DNA of 64,000 nucleotides. Source: HGW-17 sp964516435. Its GTDB lineage: Bacteria; Myxococcota_A; Polyangia; HGW-17. Below, in pieces: positions 1-9,308 of the stretch. Each line of letters starts with the position of its first letter. Position 1 is the first letter of the stretch. The translations under genes and the position numbers were made by a program. The stretch covers positions 1-64,000 of the forward strand of contig CAZEZP010000012.1 in NCBI GenBank assembly GCA_964516435.1, read 5' to 3'. The notes beneath the pieces are model-generated. The model was not told the origin of the DNA. It saw only the letters and a list, made by a program, of their open reading frames with translations, and made no database searches.

Positions 1-344
1 GGTATCTCGCTCGAGCACGAACACAGGTAGTTGTACCCGCTGCGCTGCTTGAACCGCGCCAGCCCCCAGCGTACCTCCCCGTACGACTGCAGAACCGTCT
101 TGATCGCTTCCTTCGCGATGTAGAACCGGCTCTGGTTCCCGCTCACCCCCAGATGCTCCGAGGAATAGTCCCCGTACGTGTTCACCGTCCCCGAGATGTC
201 CATCAGCATCGAGCCCGACGTGTCCACCAGCAGGTAAATCGCCGGATCCGGCTCCTGTGCCAACGCCGTTGTCCCCCACCCCATCCATGCCAGAAAGGAA
301 AGAACCGACAGAACCGTGTACCGGAAAGAACGTACGGTGATCAT
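1..344 (-). CDS. Secreted von Willebrand factor A domain protein (partial, C-terminus outside window)
   Basis: The first 114 residues are visible; the gene runs off the left edge. Residues 1-29 form a signal peptide (Arg at 5 and 8, hydrophobic core, TALAQ cleavage region). The vWA MIDAS motif D41-T-S43-G-S45 follows at once, so the mature protein starts with a metal-dependent adhesion fold. vWA domains of this exported type usually bind protein ligands outside the cytoplasm. A Cys cluster (C-S-C-S-S) lies at the truncated end. The start is supported by a GAGG six bases upstream. Family assignment is good; ligand and full architecture cannot be seen. Confidence 0.8.
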   Translation of the reverse strand, partial: MITVRSFRYTVLSVLSFLAWMGWGTTALAQEPDPAIYLLVDTSGSMLMDISGTVNTYGDYSSEHLGVSGNQSRFYIAKEAIKTVLQSYGEVRWGLARFKQRSGYNYLCSCSSEI

Positions 345-581
345 GGCGACCTCGCAAAAAGTTGATGCGTTCTGCGCTCCAGCTCCCATTCAGGTTAGCG
401 AAAAATCCCGTTTTGACAAGCAAAAAATCCATTGCAACCGGATCGACAAGACCTTCCTAAAAAACCGTTTCCAAATGCCATCACCCCGGCTTCCAAATTC
501 GGCAATTCACTGCCTGATTCAATGAACCAATTTGTTGGGCTGGAACAAATGAAACGGATAGCGGGAAGAAGCAGGCATCAA
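345..581. other. Intergenic region between the radical SAM gene and the vWA gene
   Basis: No gene is supported here. It is less GC-rich than its surroundings and holds the presumed promoter of the vWA gene at 392-419. No convincing terminator for the radical SAM gene was found. Confidence 0.5.
392..419 (-). promoter_or_regulatory. Candidate promoter of the vWA gene
   Basis: On the minus strand a TTGTCA hexamer (419-414) and TAACCT (397-392) are spaced by 16 bases, giving a leader of about 40 bases before the ATG at 344. The -10 match is modest. Confidence 0.35.
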
Positions 582-1982
582 TCAAGGTAGGACATCGGCA
601 TCCTCGGGCGGCGGATCGCACACGCAATCGGGCTGCAGCACGTGCATCATGCAGCAGCGGGGCATCTTCCAGGGCTCGGGCTTCATTCCCGGGCGATGGC
701 CGGCCGGCGCCCCGGCATTGGTCCGGGAAACGCCGGGGGCCATGCCGGCAGCCATGGCATCCCCGCCGGCATCTGGATCCAGAATGGAGCCGGACTCCTT
801 GTCTGGAATGGAAGAAGAGGCTTCCGTCTTCATTTCCGCCGGAGGCACGGGCGCGGGAAGGGTAGCCGGAGTTTCGGAGCCGTTGCGTGAAGGAGAACAG
901 GACGTCCAGTTCGCGAGGACCGTGCAAAGCGCCGCGGTTTTGGCCAGAATCCGGAAGCGCGCAGAACCGCCCGGCCTGGACGCATGGCCTTGGATGCGGC
1001 GGGCCATCGCGCGGCACCGGCCGGCCGATTCCTGCGCCCCATCCTGATGACGCCCGCCCCGCAGGGCATCCGCCGCCAGGATCCGGGCCGCCTCGGCATC
1101 GCCGATGCCCGGCAGGAAAGGACCTGCGCCGTCATCCGGAAGACAGGCGCATCCGCGCAGCCGGCCGGCCGGATTGATGGCGAATCCCCCACGGCCAGAT
1201 AGACAGCCGGAGAAACATCCAGTAAAAAACTGGTTTCCCGTGGAAAAACCGACTGAATGGATCGCCAGCAGCATGGCCAGCGATTCGCCGGGCATCAGCC
1301 TGGGCACCCGGTCCCTCAACCGCTCCAGCGCCGGCCCCATCCGCCCGGCCTCTTCCGGCGACAGGAACAGACCCGGCTCCCGCCCGTTCGGAAGCCCGAA
1401 CTGGATCTGCCACGACGCGGCCCCGGTCTTCACGACCAGGTCCGCAACCGCTTCCAGATGGTCCCGGTTGGGCCGCAGCAGCGTGGTCATGCAACCGAAG
1501 GGAACCCCGCGGGCGGCCAGCCGGTCCGCCGTGCGCATCAGGCGGGAAAAACTGCCCCGGCCCCGCAGGGCGTCATGCACGGGCAATGGTCCGTCCAGGG
1601 AAATCCAGACGAAATCCAGATCCCGGCAGCGCATGGCGAAATCGTCCGTGCCGGCGCGGCCGTTCGTAATCAGGGATACGAAGATCCCGCCAACTTTCAG
1701 GCGATTTGCCACCCCCCACAGATGCGGGCTCAGCGTGGGCTCGCCGCCGGAGAGCGCCACCGCGCGCACGCCGGAAGCCACGATCCGATCGGCCAGTTCG
1801 ATCATCCGTTCCTCCGGGAGATCGGCCGCCGGCGCGGCGCCGAAACGGTGGCAATGCCGGCAGTTCAGGTCGCAGGACCCCGTGATCTCCCATTCCACGA
1901 TTCCAGGAAGGCGTTCCATGGCAAAACTCCTTCGGGCAATGCGCCGCGCCGGCGAAAGGGCTTTCGCGGCCGTGTCCGTCAC
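582..1982 (-). CDS. Radical SAM protein with SPASM-like cysteines and a Cys-rich tail
   Basis: 466 residues from a GTG whose GTGA overlaps the stop of gsk, so the two genes are translationally coupled. Residues C37, C41 and C44 form the CxxxCxxC motif that ligates the radical SAM [4Fe-4S] cluster. GGEP-type and LITNGR motifs follow, as in the MoaA/PqqE/SPASM group. Further cysteines in GCFSGCLSG and GCACLP match an auxiliary-cluster region. From about residue 320 the protein changes character: a low-complexity Ala/Pro/Gly stretch ends in a short Cys-rich tail (CCMMH...PDCVCD). Substrate unknown. Such maturases often modify peptides or proteins; no separate short precursor gene was seen nearby. 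Confidence 0.75.
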   Translation of the reverse strand: MTDTAAKALSPARRIARRSFAMERLPGIVEWEITGSCDLNCRHCHRFGAAPAADLPEERMIELADRIVASGVRAVALSGGEPTLSPHLWGVANRLKVGGIFVSLITNGRAGTDDFAMRCRDLDFVWISLDGPLPVHDALRGRGSFSRLMRTADRLAARGVPFGCMTTLLRPNRDHLEAVADLVVKTGAASWQIQFGLPNGREPGLFLSPEEAGRMGPALERLRDRVPRLMPGESLAMLLAIHSVGFSTGNQFFTGCFSGCLSGRGGFAINPAGRLRGCACLPDDGAGPFLPGIGDAEAARILAADALRGGRHQDGAQESAGRCRAMARRIQGHASRPGGSARFRILAKTAALCTVLANWTSCSPSRNGSETPATLPAPVPPAEMKTEASSSIPDKESGSILDPDAGGDAMAAGMAPGVSRTNAGAPAGHRPGMKPEPWKMPRCCMMHVLQPDCVCDPPPEDADVLP

Positions 1983-3277
1983 GAATCCCAGTAGGCCTCC
2001 TCCAGGTTGTCCTCGCGCTCGGGGAGCCCCTGCATGAGCCGCGGAGAATTGCGGCGCAGCACCTCGAAACTGACCCGGTTGGCATACTTGCAGATTTGAT
2101 GGATGGAGGAATACGTCAGGAAATCCGCCACATGCTTGGGCGAGGACGGAAACGCCATCCGGTGGTAGACGTTGGCCGTGACATCGTGCAGAAGCGCCGC
2201 CAGGGCGGCATCCCCGGCACCGTTGGTGTTGCGGATGACTCGCGGCCCGCCGAGATACGGATTGATGTGCGAATAGATCCGCAGCGGGTTCTGGCAGTGT
2301 CTGCGGCGCATGGCCCGGCTGTACTCGTGCCGGTTGTACTCCGGAATCGATTTCGACACGATGGGGTCCCGGGTTTCCCGGGCCAGCGCGGCATCCACGT
2401 GCGCCCCGATGTACAGGCCCTCGCGGCCATGGGTCAGGAGCACCATGTCCGTCCGATCCAGCGCGGCCCGGGCCGCCAGCAGCGGATCCGCCGCGCCGGT
2501 GAGCGTGCAGGCTTCCTCGAAGTTGCCCGCCAGGATGGTCACATACTTCTCGATGATCTCCAGCAGGAAATCCCGCCGCGCACGCACGAGTCCCTCGGTC
2601 CCCAGCGACAGCACGACGGGAACACCCGCCGCGTCGGCGATTTCCATGGCCTTGAGCGTGGCCCGGTAGATGGGAGCGGATTCGTCGCGCAACAGATAGG
2701 CCGTGAGCACCAGCGCCGCCGCCTTCTGGACCAGTTCCTCCGGCACGGCCTCGGGCGGCAGATGGTCCATGATGCCCCGGCTGATGCCGAACGTGCGCTC
2801 GCCATCGGGCGTCACGAAGCAGAAGGCCCTACCCATCGGCCCATCGCAGGGATGCAGGTGGTTCAAGTCCACGCGGGCGCTGGTGCTGCGGATATAATGA
2901 AACGCGTAATCCCCCACGGTCATGTGCCGGGTGATCGCCCCCAGCAGGCAGGCCCGCTCATCCGCCAGCACAGCGTAGTTGTGCAGGGTGTTGCCGATGG
3001 ACCCGCCGGAGAACTCCCCCCGGATGCGGCCTTCCCGCTTGAGGGTTTCATACAGGTTCTCCACCCGGCCCTCATCGAGGGGAATGGACTGGCCCTTGAC
3101 GAGTCCCCACTCCTGCAGATGGCGTTCTTCCACCTCGGCCTCGATATCCACCAGCAACTGATCGATTCCCAGGATGTACAGCGGGTAAGGCTCGGCTTCC
3201 GTGGCGGCGAACGAGATGCGATCCCGTTCGGTGACGGGGAAGTAATGCTTGTTCTTGCGCTTGCCGGGAAACCGCAT
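1979..3277 (-). CDS. gsk: Inosine-guanosine kinase
   Basis: 432 residues. It matches Escherichia coli Gsk closely over its whole length: MRFPGKRKNKHYFPV at the N-terminus, IGNTLHNYAVLADER, HPCDGPMGR, CQNPLRIYSHI, NTNGAGDAALAALLHD and a GLPEREDNLEEAYWD ending. It is a PfkB-fold kinase that phosphorylates inosine and guanosine with ATP for purine salvage in the cytoplasm. The GAGD anion-hole/catalytic motif is at about residues 353-356. The start at 3277 follows GGAGG by eight bases; a longer in-frame extension to 3337 lacks this support and would not match Gsk. Its last four bases overlap the radical SAM start. Confidence 0.95.
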   Translation of the reverse strand: MRFPGKRKNKHYFPVTERDRISFAATEAEPYPLYILGIDQLLVDIEAEVEERHLQEWGLVKGQSIPLDEGRVENLYETLKREGRIRGEFSGGSIGNTLHNYAVLADERACLLGAITRHMTVGDYAFHYIRSTSARVDLNHLHPCDGPMGRAFCFVTPDGERTFGISRGIMDHLPPEAVPEELVQKAAALVLTAYLLRDESAPIYRATLKAMEIADAAGVPVVLSLGTEGLVRARRDFLLEIIEKYVTILAGNFEEACTLTGAADPLLAARAALDRTDMVLLTHGREGLYIGAHVDAALARETRDPIVSKSIPEYNRHEYSRAMRRRHCQNPLRIYSHINPYLGGPRVIRNTNGAGDAALAALLHDVTANVYHRMAFPSSPKHVADFLTYSSIHQICKYANRVSFEVLRRNSPRLMQGLPEREDNLEEAYWDS

Positions 3278-3349
3278 GGGAAGGACCTCCCCGCACCGGC
3301 GCTCCCGCCGGAAGCGGCGCATCCAACCTGTCCGCAAGAAGCCTCGTTG

Positions 3350-4945
3350 TCAAGCCTTCCGCCGGCTTTGCCCGCCATTCGGCCCGCAAAACGTGCAAAA
3401 GAGCCTTCGCCGCCCCGCCAAGGCCAGCAGGGCGAACAGCCAGAGGGAGCCGGAAAGCCCCCTGCCGCCCGCCTGGCGGCAGGAACAGCCGGTGCCCCTT
3501 GCGGAACCGGCGCCGCCGTCGGGATTCCCTCCATCCGGAGATGCGGCATCCGCATCGTTGTCTGCATCAGCGCCGCCATCGCTGGCATCGGGCGTTCCCC
3601 CGTCGGAGGCGGCGGTCCCCTTGATGTCTTCGCTCAACGCCCACCCCGGATTCTCCCCTTCGCCCGCATAGGCTCCCCGGAACGTGAAACCGCCCTTGGA
3701 CGTGCCGTTGAAGTCGCGATCCCAGTCTTCATCCTCCGCGAAAGGCCCCAGATCCAGAGGGGAGCCGGTGCAGGTTCCTGGCAGAGGATAAAAATCCATG
3801 TTCCCCAGTTGCACCGTGGGATTCCGGACGAACTGCGCCGCATCGGCCACGGGCAGGAACAAATTGTCCGACTGGGTCGTGGGCGTTCCCGAGAGTCCCG
3901 TGTCCGCGAATACCAGGTTGCCGCGCACATGCACGCCCTGGTCCATGGTCCCCGATACGCGGATGCCCACGGTGGCCGCATATACCGTGTTGTTGTACAC
4001 GCGCGCCGCCCGCAGCGGGAGGTCGTGGTCCTGCAGGATGATGGCCGCCTGCGCCGTATCCACGAACACGTTGTCGTGGATGGACACACGCCCCGAGGCC
4101 TGCAGCAACGCCTCGCGGGGATTGTGGAAGAAGAAGTTGCCGTAGATTTCGCTCCAGTCCTCCGACCCGGATCCGCTCGACGGGAATCCGCCCACCAGCA
4201 GGTTGGGCCGGTCGCCGCTCGGGCTCGGACGGTCGCGCTTGATGAGCACGTTGTGGCGGATCACGTTGGAGGACGGCTCCACGGGCATGCCCTCGATGGC
4301 CGGACGGGGCTGCTGCCACTTGATCTGGATACCGTAGCCCAGCGTGTCCACGATGAGGTTGTATTCGATGAGTCCCGCGAAGAAAGGCGAGGAGCCATCG
4401 GAGTTTCCCAGATACATGCCGGTGCCGGCCCCCAGGATCCGGTTGCGCCGGATGATCCAGCCCCAGGTCGGCGTCTTCGTGGAGATGGCCACCGTCTGCT
4501 GGCTGGCATCATGGCGCAAAAACGTGCAGTTCTCGATCCGGATGTGATGCACGTGGTTGGCGAGCCCGTCCTTGGCGCTCACCCCGAAGGCGCCTTCCAC
4601 GCCACCACCGTCCACCACCAGGTTTTCGATGGCGACGTAGGAAGAGTTCCGGATCTCGATCGTGTTGCAGCACGGCCCCGGATCGGCCGTGAAGACGGCC
4701 GGCTCTCCGGAAGCCGGACCTCGGATGGCGATCCACGCATCGGGAGTGCCGTCGAGGTCATCGACGGAGAGCAGCGTGGCATACGTGCCGGGCTCCAAGA
4801 GCAGCACGTCCCCGGGCCGCAGGGAACGCACCTTCTCCCGGTAGTCGGCCGGCCCGGCGGTGATTTCGGCCGCATGCAGAGAAAGCGGCCACGACGTGAT
4901 GCACAGGAAGAACAGCAGGGGAAACCAGTGGTGACGTAAACGCAT
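3350..4945 (-). CDS. Secreted right-handed beta-helix protein with MYXO-CTERM-like tail
   Basis: 531 residues. Residues 1-26 are a signal peptide (RLRHH, hydrophobic run, LHAA). The body carries many short beta-helix rungs of the Asn-rich type (IEIRNSSYVAIENLVVDGGG, HHIRIENCTF, VIRHNVLI, IYGNFFFHN, VSIHDNVFVD), as in parallel beta-helix lyases and related carbohydrate-acting proteins. Then comes an Asp/Gly/Ala-rich linker and a tail GTGCSC, hydrophobic segment, GRRR that resembles MYXO-CTERM anchoring signals. No catalytic residues can be assigned, so it may bind or cut a polysaccharide. A longer in-frame start at 5044 was rejected because the signal peptide begins at 4945. Confidence 0.8.
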   Translation of the reverse strand: MRLRHHWFPLLFFLCITSWPLSLHAAEITAGPADYREKVRSLRPGDVLLLEPGTYATLLSVDDLDGTPDAWIAIRGPASGEPAVFTADPGPCCNTIEIRNSSYVAIENLVVDGGGVEGAFGVSAKDGLANHVHHIRIENCTFLRHDASQQTVAISTKTPTWGWIIRRNRILGAGTGMYLGNSDGSSPFFAGLIEYNLIVDTLGYGIQIKWQQPRPAIEGMPVEPSSNVIRHNVLIKRDRPSPSGDRPNLLVGGFPSSGSGSEDWSEIYGNFFFHNPREALLQASGRVSIHDNVFVDTAQAAIILQDHDLPLRAARVYNNTVYAATVGIRVSGTMDQGVHVRGNLVFADTGLSGTPTTQSDNLFLPVADAAQFVRNPTVQLGNMDFYPLPGTCTGSPLDLGPFAEDEDWDRDFNGTSKGGFTFRGAYAGEGENPGWALSEDIKGTAASDGGTPDASDGGADADNDADAASPDGGNPDGGAGSARGTGCSCRQAGGRGLSGSLWLFALLALAGRRRLFCTFCGPNGGQSRRKA

Positions 4946-5050
4946 GCCTTGAAATTTGCCCCCGGCTGCGGAATGCGTCAAGGCGAAATTTTCAACCTTG
5001 ATTTTCGTGAAAACACGGGTATTTTCATTTTTTCGCGGAGGCAAAAACTC
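4946..5050. promoter_or_regulatory. Divergent promoter region
   Basis: A 105-base AT-richer gap lies between two divergent secreted-protein genes, so both promoters should be here. A GGAGG at about 5038 serves the right-hand gene. No hexamer pair stands out enough to name. Confidence 0.4.
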
Positions 5051-5938
5051 ATGCGTAATTCCACTTTTTATATTGCAACATTTTTGTCGACTATAATTTT
5101 ATTTTCTTTTTCATGTACCCCCGCAAAAGAAGACCCGCGCTTCAAAGAAAAATACATCGTGCTTCCGGCCGCGCGGTTCGTGCCGCAGCAATCCACCCCG
5201 GTGCGCTATCCCTCCTGCCCCACGGCCGACTACCCGCTGTTCTGCGGGGAAAACCAGGGATGCTGTGGCGAGGGCTTCCCGTTCGGCTGTCCCTCGCAGA
5301 GCCGCTGCTACGCCAGCCAGCCCGATGCCGAATGCCCGGGAGCCTGGGTGGAATGCGCGCCGCCGGACGTCCTGATTACCGGCATCGCACCGCACGAGGC
5401 CACGCTGCGCCCCGGACAATCCATGGAAGCCTCGGTTTCCTTCAGGCACTGGGGAGCCGCCGCACTGCAGAAATTGATCGTGCAGGTGTCTGGCATCGAC
5501 GGCGAATTCGAGCAGGATCTCTCGGCCGATGAAATCGCCGCCGGTCGCGTGGTCACCACCATCCGCATCGTGACGGAAAAACCCGACCTTTCCACCTGCC
5601 TGCAGGAATGCTCCCGCACGGGCGCCTGCGGCCCCTGCTTCGTATCCACGAAACTTCCCTTCTGGCCCGTGTACTTCCGTCTGGCGGACGAGAGCGGGGG
5701 AGCCACGGGCACGATTCTCGAACAACTTTCGCTGGATTACGAGGCTTCTGCGGCTGGAGGCGAATGCACCGATACTTCGCGCTGCTGCACCACCCAGGAC
5801 TGCGGTGGCATTTCCTGCATTGTCGATGCCATCACCGTGCCCGACTCCTGCGGCCAATGCCCCGCCGGCACCACGCAGGTGGGCATAGACGTGCACTACC
5901 ACCTCCTGCAGTGTGGCTGCGACGCCTGCAGCGAGTGA
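5051..5938 (+). CDS. Cys-rich secreted lipoprotein of unknown function
   Basis: 295 residues. The N-terminus (MRNSTFYIA, hydrophobic run, FSFSC) is a signal peptide with a loose lipobox, so it is probably an outer-envelope lipoprotein. The mature part contains many cysteines in clusters (CGENQGCCGEGFPFGCPSQ, CLQECSRTGACGPC, CCTTQDCGG, CGCDACSE) around a central beta-rich, CARDB-like segment of about residues 105-180, which is inference. Such disulfide-rich proteins are common in myxobacterial secretomes. The start follows GGAGG by eight bases. The first 35 codons are AT-rich compared with the rest. No function is proposed. Confidence 0.7.
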   Translation: MRNSTFYIATFLSTIILFSFSCTPAKEDPRFKEKYIVLPAARFVPQQSTPVRYPSCPTADYPLFCGENQGCCGEGFPFGCPSQSRCYASQPDAECPGAWVECAPPDVLITGIAPHEATLRPGQSMEASVSFRHWGAAALQKLIVQVSGIDGEFEQDLSADEIAAGRVVTTIRIVTEKPDLSTCLQECSRTGACGPCFVSTKLPFWPVYFRLADESGGATGTILEQLSLDYEASAAGGECTDTSRCCTTQDCGGISCIVDAITVPDSCGQCPAGTTQVGIDVHYHLLQCGCDACSE

Positions 5939-6084
5939 TTTCCCATTTTTCCATGCCATGCGCCCGCACGCCTTTTCAGCTTTCCTTGGCCCGCATTGTG
6001 CGGTAGAAACGGTTCACCTTTCGGGACGAACGACATGGAAAGAAGGGTTCGTCTTCCTCCGAATGCATGCCAGGAGTTTGTCCA

Positions 6085-7398
6085 ATGTTTCAGGTCGAGC
6101 ATTACGGCGAGTCGAATCTTGGCAAGGTTCGAAAGAACAATGAAGACGCGTGGGGCGCCATCCCCGAACTGAACCTGTTCATCTGCTGCGACGGCATGGG
6201 CGGACACGCCGCAGGCGAAATCGCCTCCACCCTCACGGTGGAGGAAATCAAGGCTTTCGTGCGGGAGAACCAGGACCTGATCCTGGCGTTCTGCGACGAG
6301 AATGCATCCAACAGACCCGGAAAGCACGAAATCTCCAAGATGCTCGAACAGGCCGTGCAGTCGGCCTGCACCCGCGTGTACCAGGAAGCGCAGGCCGATG
6401 ACGCCAAGCGCGGCATGGGCACCACCTGCGATGTCCTCCTGCTCACGCCGGAGGTCGGTTTCATCGCGCACGTGGGGGATTCCCGCGTGTACCTGGAGCG
6501 CCAGGGCAAGGTGCATCCGCTCACCGAGGACCACAACCTCCAGAACGAGTTGATGAAGCGCAACAAGTACACGGATGAGGAGTTCGAGAAAACGCCCTTC
6601 TACGAGCACCGCAACGCGCTCACCCGCGCCGTTGGCGTGTACGAGTCCGTGGAGGTGGACCTGCTCGATTTCTCCGTGCTGCCCGGCGACACGTTCCTGA
6701 TGTGCACCGACGGCATGTCCCATTACCTGAACCCCTATCTCATCCTCCAGGGGCTCGAACAGCACGAGAGTCCGCAGGACGTCATCCGCGAATTCATCGA
6801 AATCGCGCGCAACGGCGGCGGGCACGACAACATCACGGGCGTGCTGGTGCGCGTCCCCGTCTCGACCGAGGCCGCCGCCGAAGCCGCCATCGCCCGGGCG
6901 GCGGAAATCAACCTCTCGATCGAAATCCTCAGCCACATCCCCCTGTTCCGCAGCCTGAGCTACCGCGAACTGGTGCGGGTCCACAACATCACCTCCGTGC
7001 GGTCCTATGCGCAGGATGAAATCATCGTCAAGGAAGGCGAGGAAGGAACGGAATTCTTCATCATCCTGCGGGGAAAGATCCGGCTGGAAAAACGGGGAAA
7101 ACTCATCGCCATGCTGCAGGACCGCGAGCATTTCGGCGAGATGGCGCTGGTGGACAAGGAACCCCGAAGTGCTTCCGCCTATGCCGTCGTGCCCACGCGC
7201 ATGCTGGTGATAAATCGCCGCGATTTCTTCGACATCATCCGCGGCGAACCCACCATCGCAGTCAAATTGCTCTGGAATTTCCTCAAGGTGCTGACCGCGC
7301 GGCTGAGGAACACCACCCAGAACCTCTCCACGGCGCTGGAAGCCGAAACCATGGAAGCGGTGGAAGCAGTGGACGAATCGGAAGAAGACGAAAACTAG
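6085..7398 (+). CDS. PP2C-type Ser/Thr phosphatase fused to a cyclic nucleotide-binding domain
   Basis: 437 residues. Residues 1 to about 250 are a PPM/PP2C phosphatase: NNEDAWG, CDGMGGHAAGE, GMGTTCD, HVGDSRVYL, TDGMSHYL and GGGHDNITG supply the metal-binding aspartates. Residues about 275-400 form a cNMP-binding beta-barrel (IPLFRSLSYREL, GEEGTEFFIILRG, FGEMALVDKEPRSASAYA), where the PRSA Arg fits a cyclic-nucleotide phosphate site. An acidic tail ends the protein. The likely job is dephosphorylation of Ser/Thr kinase targets under control of cAMP or cGMP; the ligand is inferred. AGGAG eight bases before the ATG fixes the start. A second, stand-alone PP2C lies at 29560-30282. Confidence 0.9.
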   Translation: MFQVEHYGESNLGKVRKNNEDAWGAIPELNLFICCDGMGGHAAGEIASTLTVEEIKAFVRENQDLILAFCDENASNRPGKHEISKMLEQAVQSACTRVYQEAQADDAKRGMGTTCDVLLLTPEVGFIAHVGDSRVYLERQGKVHPLTEDHNLQNELMKRNKYTDEEFEKTPFYEHRNALTRAVGVYESVEVDLLDFSVLPGDTFLMCTDGMSHYLNPYLILQGLEQHESPQDVIREFIEIARNGGGHDNITGVLVRVPVSTEAAAEAAIARAAEINLSIEILSHIPLFRSLSYRELVRVHNITSVRSYAQDEIIVKEGEEGTEFFIILRGKIRLEKRGKLIAMLQDREHFGEMALVDKEPRSASAYAVVPTRMLVINRRDFFDIIRGEPTIAVKLLWNFLKVLTARLRNTTQNLSTALEAETMEAVEAVDESEEDEN

Positions 7399-7430
7399 CC
7401 CCCCTTGGAAAAAAAGGAGTTTTCATCATC

Positions 7431-9308
7431 ATGAAACAGTATTTCCGCAAATTGTTGGTGGTCGGGATCCTGGCCGGCCTGGGAGCCTGCGGAAAACCCA
7501 AGACGGACACCACCCCCGTGGAAGGGAAGGACGGCAAGGAGGCAAAGGTGGAAAAATCGCCCCAGCAGGAAGCCGACGAGTTCCTGCAGAACTATCAGGC
7601 CGAACTGGCCCGGCTGGAAAAGAACAACAACGAGTTGTACTGGAAGGCTTCCATCTCCGGCAAGGACGAGGATTTCAATGCTGCGGGCGCGGCCGAACTG
7701 GCCCTGCGCCAGTTTCTCAGTTCACCCGAGAGTTTCAAAAAAATCAAGGAGTTGCTGGCCAAGAAGGATCGGCTGGATCCCCTGACTGCACGCCAACTGG
7801 AAGTGGCCTACCTGCAGTTCGCGGGCAACCAGCAGCCCAGGGACGTGCTCGCGAAACTGGTGTCGCAGCAGAAGGAACTGGAAAAGATCAACAGCAACTT
7901 CCGCGGAAAAATCGGCGACAAGGAATATCCCAACAACGAACTGCTCCAGATGATGCGCAGGGAAACCGATTCCGCCAAACGCCGGGCCGCCTGGGAAGCG
8001 CTCAAGCAGGTGGGCGCTGTCGTGGGGCCCAAGGTGGTGGAACTGGCCAAGTTGCGCAACGAGGCCGCCCGCAAGATGGGCTACGCGAATTTCTGGGACA
8101 TGCAGATCCGCCTGCAGGAGCACGATCCGGCCACGATCCTGCGCATCTTCGAGGAACTCGAAAAACTCACGGCGGAGCCCTTCCAGAAGGCCAAGGCCCG
8201 GCTGGACGCCGAACTGGCCAGGAAATTCAAGGTGAAGCCCGAGGACCTGATGCCCTGGCACTATGACGACCCGTTCTTCCAGGAAGCGCCCCCGTCGGGC
8301 GCGGTAGACCTGGACACCTTCTTCAAGGGAAAGAAGGAGCAGGACATCGTGGACATCGCCAAGGCCTTCTTCGCTGGCATCGATCTGCCCATCGACGACA
8401 TCGTGGAGCGCAGCGACTTCTTCGAGAAGCCCGGCAAGGACCAGCACGCCTACTGCACCACCATCGACCGCGGCGCGGACGTGCGCATGCTGCTCAACAT
8501 CAAGCCCAACGCCCGCTGGATGGACACCATGCTGCACGAGTCGGGGCATGCCGTGTACTTCAAGTGGACGGACCGCAACCTGCCCTACAACCTGCGCGAT
8601 TCCGCCCACATCCTCACGACGGAAGGCGTGGCCATGATGTTCGGCGCGCTGGCCAAGAACCCGAAGTGGCTCGGCGAGTTCCTGAAGGTGGATGCCAAGA
8701 CGCTGGCCGCCAAAGGCCAGGACATTCTCGCGCAGCGGCGCCTGGAACAACTGGTCTTCATGCGCTGGGCCCTGGTGATGATGTATTTCGAAAAAGCGCT
8801 CTATGAAAACCCGGACCAGAACCTGAACAAGGTGTGGTGGGACCTGGTGGAGCGCATGCAGATGATCAAACGCCCCGCCATCACATGCAGGGAAAATTAC
8901 AACGATCTCAGCCCGATCGAAAAGAAATATATGGATGAGCATGCCAAGATAAAACGCGGGAATTGCAATAAAAACAAAGAGTGCGCCAGCGGCGTGGAAA
9001 TCGAACCGCCTCCCTGCCGCAGCAACCCCGACTGGGCGGCCAAGGTGCACTTCATCATCGCCCCGGTCTATTACCACAACTACGCCCTGGGCGAACTCTT
9101 CGCGGCCCAGTTGCGAAAAGCCATCGCCGCGCTGGTGGAGCACAAGGGCCCCATTTCCGAAATCAACTGGAACGACAAGCGCATCGGTGCCTTCCTGCGC
9201 GACAAGGTATTCGCCCCCGGCATGAAGACACCATGGGCCAAGTTTGTAGAAGAGGCCACGGGCGCACCGTTTTCTCCCGAAGCCTTCGCCGCCGAGGTGA
9301 CCCAGTGA
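7431..9308 (+). CDS. Lipoprotein zinc metallopeptidase, M2/M3 (ACE/oligopeptidase-like)
   Basis: 625 residues. The N-terminus has a lipoprotein signal (hydrophobic run, GLGAC), giving a periplasmic or outer-membrane-anchored enzyme. The zinc site is HESGH followed about 25 residues on by TTEG, the spacing seen in angiotensin-converting-enzyme-like M2 peptidases (HExxH plus downstream Glu). Other M2/M3 features are the helical N-terminal half and RDSAHILTTEGVAMMFGAL. It probably trims peptides at the envelope. Residues about 484-521 form an unusual insert with three Cys and AT-rich codons. Its TGA overlaps the psd start by one base. A start-proximal AAGGAG supports the ATG. Confidence 0.85.
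   Translation: MKQYFRKLLVVGILAGLGACGKPKTDTTPVEGKDGKEAKVEKSPQQEADEFLQNYQAELARLEKNNNELYWKASISGKDEDFNAAGAAELALRQFLSSPESFKKIKELLAKKDRLDPLTARQLEVAYLQFAGNQQPRDVLAKLVSQQKELEKINSNFRGKIGDKEYPNNELLQMMRRETDSAKRRAAWEALKQVGAVVGPKVVELAKLRNEAARKMGYANFWDMQIRLQEHDPATILRIFEELEKLTAEPFQKAKARLDAELARKFKVKPEDLMPWHYDDPFFQEAPPSGAVDLDTFFKGKKEQDIVDIAKAFFAGIDLPIDDIVERSDFFEKPGKDQHAYCTTIDRGADVRMLLNIKPNARWMDTMLHESGHAVYFKWTDRNLPYNLRDSAHILTTEGVAMMFGALAKNPKWLGEFLKVDAKTLAAKGQDILAQRRLEQLVFMRWALVMMYFEKALYENPDQNLNKVWWDLVERMQMIKRPAITCRENYNDLSPIEKKYMDEHAKIKRGNCNKNKECASGVEIEPPPCRSNPDWAAKVHFIIAPVYYHNYALGELFAAQLRKAIAALVEHKGPISEINWNDKRIGAFLRDKVFAPGMKTPWAKFVEEATGAPFSPEAFAAEVTQ

Noticed and set aside
2096..4939. Plus-strand open frame of about 947 codons
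   Set aside because: It lies opposite gsk and the beta-helix gene, both clearly real, and is Arg/His/Gly-rich noise.
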